From positions 1,054,001-1,118,000 of the forward strand of contig NZ_FNVZ01000005.1 of NCBI RefSeq assembly GCF_900104625.1: a stretch of DNA of 64,000 nt, given 5' to 3'. Source of the DNA: Leptotrichia massiliensis (GTDB taxonomy: Bacteria > Fusobacteriota > Fusobacteriia > Fusobacteriales > Leptotrichiaceae). Shown here piece after piece: positions 62,262 to 64,000 of the stretch (within the stretch, counting starts at the first letter, position 1; each line of letters starts with the position of its first letter). A program made the translations under genes and the position numbers. The notes beneath the pieces are model-generated. The model had not been told where the DNA came from and ran no database searches. It saw only the letters and a program-made list of their open reading frames with translations.

Positions 62262-64000
62262 CTATTTAAAAAATCTTATTCCATTTCTAAAGATATTCTG
62301 CTCTTTATTCCCATAAATATTTTTGTAAACATTCTTGCCTTTTCTTTCAGAATGTCCCATTTTCCCAAAAATTCTTCCATTGTGAGCAAGCATTCCTTCA
62401 ATTGCATAATATGAGCCATTTGGATTAAATTGCGAATCCATTGTTGAATTTCCGTCTAAACCAACGTACTTTGTTGCAATTTGATTATTTTCAAATAATT
62501 TTTTATATTGTTCTTCTGTAATAATTACTCTTCCTTCACCGTGAGAAATTGCGACAGAGTGAATATCTCCCTCATTCATATCAGAAAGCCAAGGCGAATT
62601 ATTTGTAATAATTTTTGTCTGTACAATTTTTGACATATGCTTATCAATCGCATTAAAAGTCAATGTTGGAGAAGTTTCATTTAATTCACGGATTTCTCCA
62701 TAAGGAAGCAATCCTGATTTTATAAGTGCTTGAAAACCATTACAAATTCCTAAGATTAGTCCATCTCTCTTTAGTAAATTTTCCACAGCTTCTTTAATTT
62801 TTTTATTTTTTAGAACAGCAACCATGAATTTAGCAGAACCGTCTGGCTCATCTCCTGCACTAAATCCTCCTGGGAGCATTAAAATCTGTGAATTATTAAT
62901 TTCTTTAACAAAATTATCAATTGAATTTAAAATATTATTATGCGACAAGTTGTTAAATACTCCTATTTTAGCAAATCCTCCCTCACGGTTAAATGCTCTT
63001 TCCAAGTCATATTCTGAATTTGTTCCTGGAAATACTGGGATAAATACTCTCGGTTTTGCATAAGTATTTGAAATGTTGCTAATTATATTTTCATGTTCAA
63101 TTTTTTTCAATTTTTCATATTTTAAGCCTTCACAATGTGCAATTTCATGCTCTTTTGCCACTTCTTTTCTTGTTGGGAAGATTTTTTCAAGTTTGCTTTC
63201 CCAATTTTCAATTAACTCATCTAATTCAAAAGTTATTCCATTTATACTAATTTTGGCTTCATCAGTAACTTTTCCAAGCAACATCGCATTTTTATGCTCA
63301 ATATTTTCAGCAGTTTCCACAACAAATGCTCCGTAATTTACTTTAAACCAGTCATTTTCATCAAGTTGTGCCGTAACATCCACACCAAGCTTATTTCCAA
63401 ATGTCATTTTTGCAATGCTTTCTGCAATTCCACCATTTTTCACAGCCATAGCAGATACAATTTTTTTATTCCTTATATTTTCAGTTATAAAATCAAAGTT
63501 TGCTTTTAATTCATCAAGTTTTGACAAATCATTTTCATCATTTGGCGTTGCAATCAAGTACACATTGTTTCCAGCATTTTTAAATTCGCTAGAAATTACA
63601 TTTTCAGCATCTGTAACGCTTACTGCAAATGATACCAATGTTGGCGGTACAGAAATTTCATTAAATGTTCCGCTCATTGAGTCCTTTCCACCAATTGACG
63701 GCAACCCAAAGGCTTTTTGAATGTGCAATGCTCCTAATAATGCTGATAATGGTTTACCCCATTTTTTGGAATCCTGCCCCAGTCTTTCAAAATATTCCTG
63801 GAATGTAAATCTGATGTTTTTGTAGTTTCCTCCACCAGCGACAACTTTTGCCATTGACTCAATCACAGCGTAAGCACCACCGTGGAATGTGCTTTGTTTT
63901 GCAACATAAGGATTGTATCCATACCCAACCATTGAAGCGACATCAGTTTCTGCATTAATTACCGACACTTTCTGTACCGAAACTTCCGCAGGTGTCAACT
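62262..64000 (-). CDS. purL: Phosphoribosylformylglycinamidine synthase, C-terminal part (continues past window)
   Basis: About 579 codons are seen; the 5' part lies beyond base 64000. It is the large single-chain form with a glutaminase domain at the C-terminus (step 4 of purine synthesis). LSALLGALHIQKAFGLPSIGGKDSMSGTF is the second AIRS-like ATP domain. From about 63055 the amidotransferase domain has RVFIPVFPGTNSEYDLERAF, LPGGFSAGDEPDGSA, GICNGFQALIKSGLLP (Cys nucleophile), and His-Gly-Glu in ISHGEGRVI. It is the first purine gene visible in the operon that runs to purN. Confidence 0.95.
   Translation of the reverse strand, partial: LTPAEVSVQKVSVINAETDVASMVGYGYNPYVAKQSTFHGGAYAVIESMAKVVAGGGNYKNIRFTFQEYFERLGQDSKKWGKPLSALLGALHIQKAFGLPSIGGKDSMSGTFNEISVPPTLVSFAVSVTDAENVISSEFKNAGNNVYLIATPNDENDLSKLDELKANFDFITENIRNKKIVSAMAVKNGGIAESIAKMTFGNKLGVDVTAQLDENDWFKVNYGAFVVETAENIEHKNAMLLGKVTDEAKISINGITFELDELIENWESKLEKIFPTRKEVAKEHEIAHCEGLKYEKLKKIEHENIISNISNTYAKPRVFIPVFPGTNSEYDLERAFNREGGFAKIGVFNNLSHNNILNSIDNFVKEINNSQILMLPGGFSAGDEPDGSAKFMVAVLKNKKIKEAVENLLKRDGLILGICNGFQALIKSGLLPYGEIRELNETSPTLTFNAIDKHMSKIVQTKIITNNSPWLSDMNEGDIHSVAISHGEGRVIITEEQYKKLFENNQIATKYVGLDGNSTMDSQFNPNGSYYAIEGMLAHNGRIFGKMGHSERKGKNVYKNIYGNKEQNIFRNGIRFFK

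Overview
The window is a stretch of chromosome from a very AT-rich, Gram-negative-type fermenter. It is most likely a Leptotrichia species (Fusobacteriota), close to L. shahii. The strongest clue is a CRISPR array at 14384-14760. Read on the minus strand, its repeat contains the published direct repeat of L. shahii Cas13a (type VI-A). Gene content agrees: D-lactate dehydrogenase, GH4 6-phospho-alpha-glucosidase, sugar PTS genes, many exported lipoproteins, and AGGAGG-type ribosome binding sites. No phage or insertion sequence is evident. All identifications were made by reading motifs; no database search was run.

Layout. 1-6325: the end of a DEAD-box helicase, a three-gene set of exported proteins (Ig-like, DUF4300, DUF4846), a Na/Pi cotransporter and a paired chromate transporter. 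6498-13628: D-LDH, prfB with its programmed +1 frameshift, tag, an HD hydrolase, rnmV, pepD, a 49-aa small gene and deoD. 13780-14890: tRNA-Lys(CTT), an Excalibur protein, and a six-repeat type VI-A array with no cas gene in the window. 14891-21423: purH, rarA, two unknown proteins, ogt, a small lipoprotein and a broken RHH/RelE-type toxin-antitoxin pair. 21831-29574: an eight-gene operon with PTS IIB and IIC, a GrdB-like half protein, an inactive and an intact M42 peptidase, glycosylasparaginase and a Sapep dipeptidase. It reads as salvage of host N-glycopeptides or glycoasparagine. Divergent to it is a plasmid-type Rep_3 initiator protein (29863-31059), with two equal 23-bp palindromes between them. 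31168-36785: a Gly/Ala-rich membrane protein behind a poly-G promoter, then alpha-glucosidase, 6-phospho-alpha-glucosidase and a GntR regulator with three operator-like sites. 36896-54028: a three-domain RNA repair enzyme (kinase-phosphatase-ligase), HAD phosphatase, OmpA protein, polar amino-acid ABC transporter, AzlCD, polA, a tube-like protein, a HIRAN protein, a 2-hydroxyacid dehydrogenase, SerB-like phosphatase and malQ. 54115-64000: the purine operon (purL-purE-purC-purF-purM-purN, minus strand) with unknown genes inserted, ending in a TPR protein and a gene broken by one amber codon.

The points most worth a second look are: the orphan Cas13a-type array with an inverted half-repeat in its leader; the chromosomal Rep_3 protein that seems turned into a regulator; the inactive/active M42 pair; the poly-G promoter; the RNA repair enzyme in a Cas13a-type host; and two families of short structured repeats.
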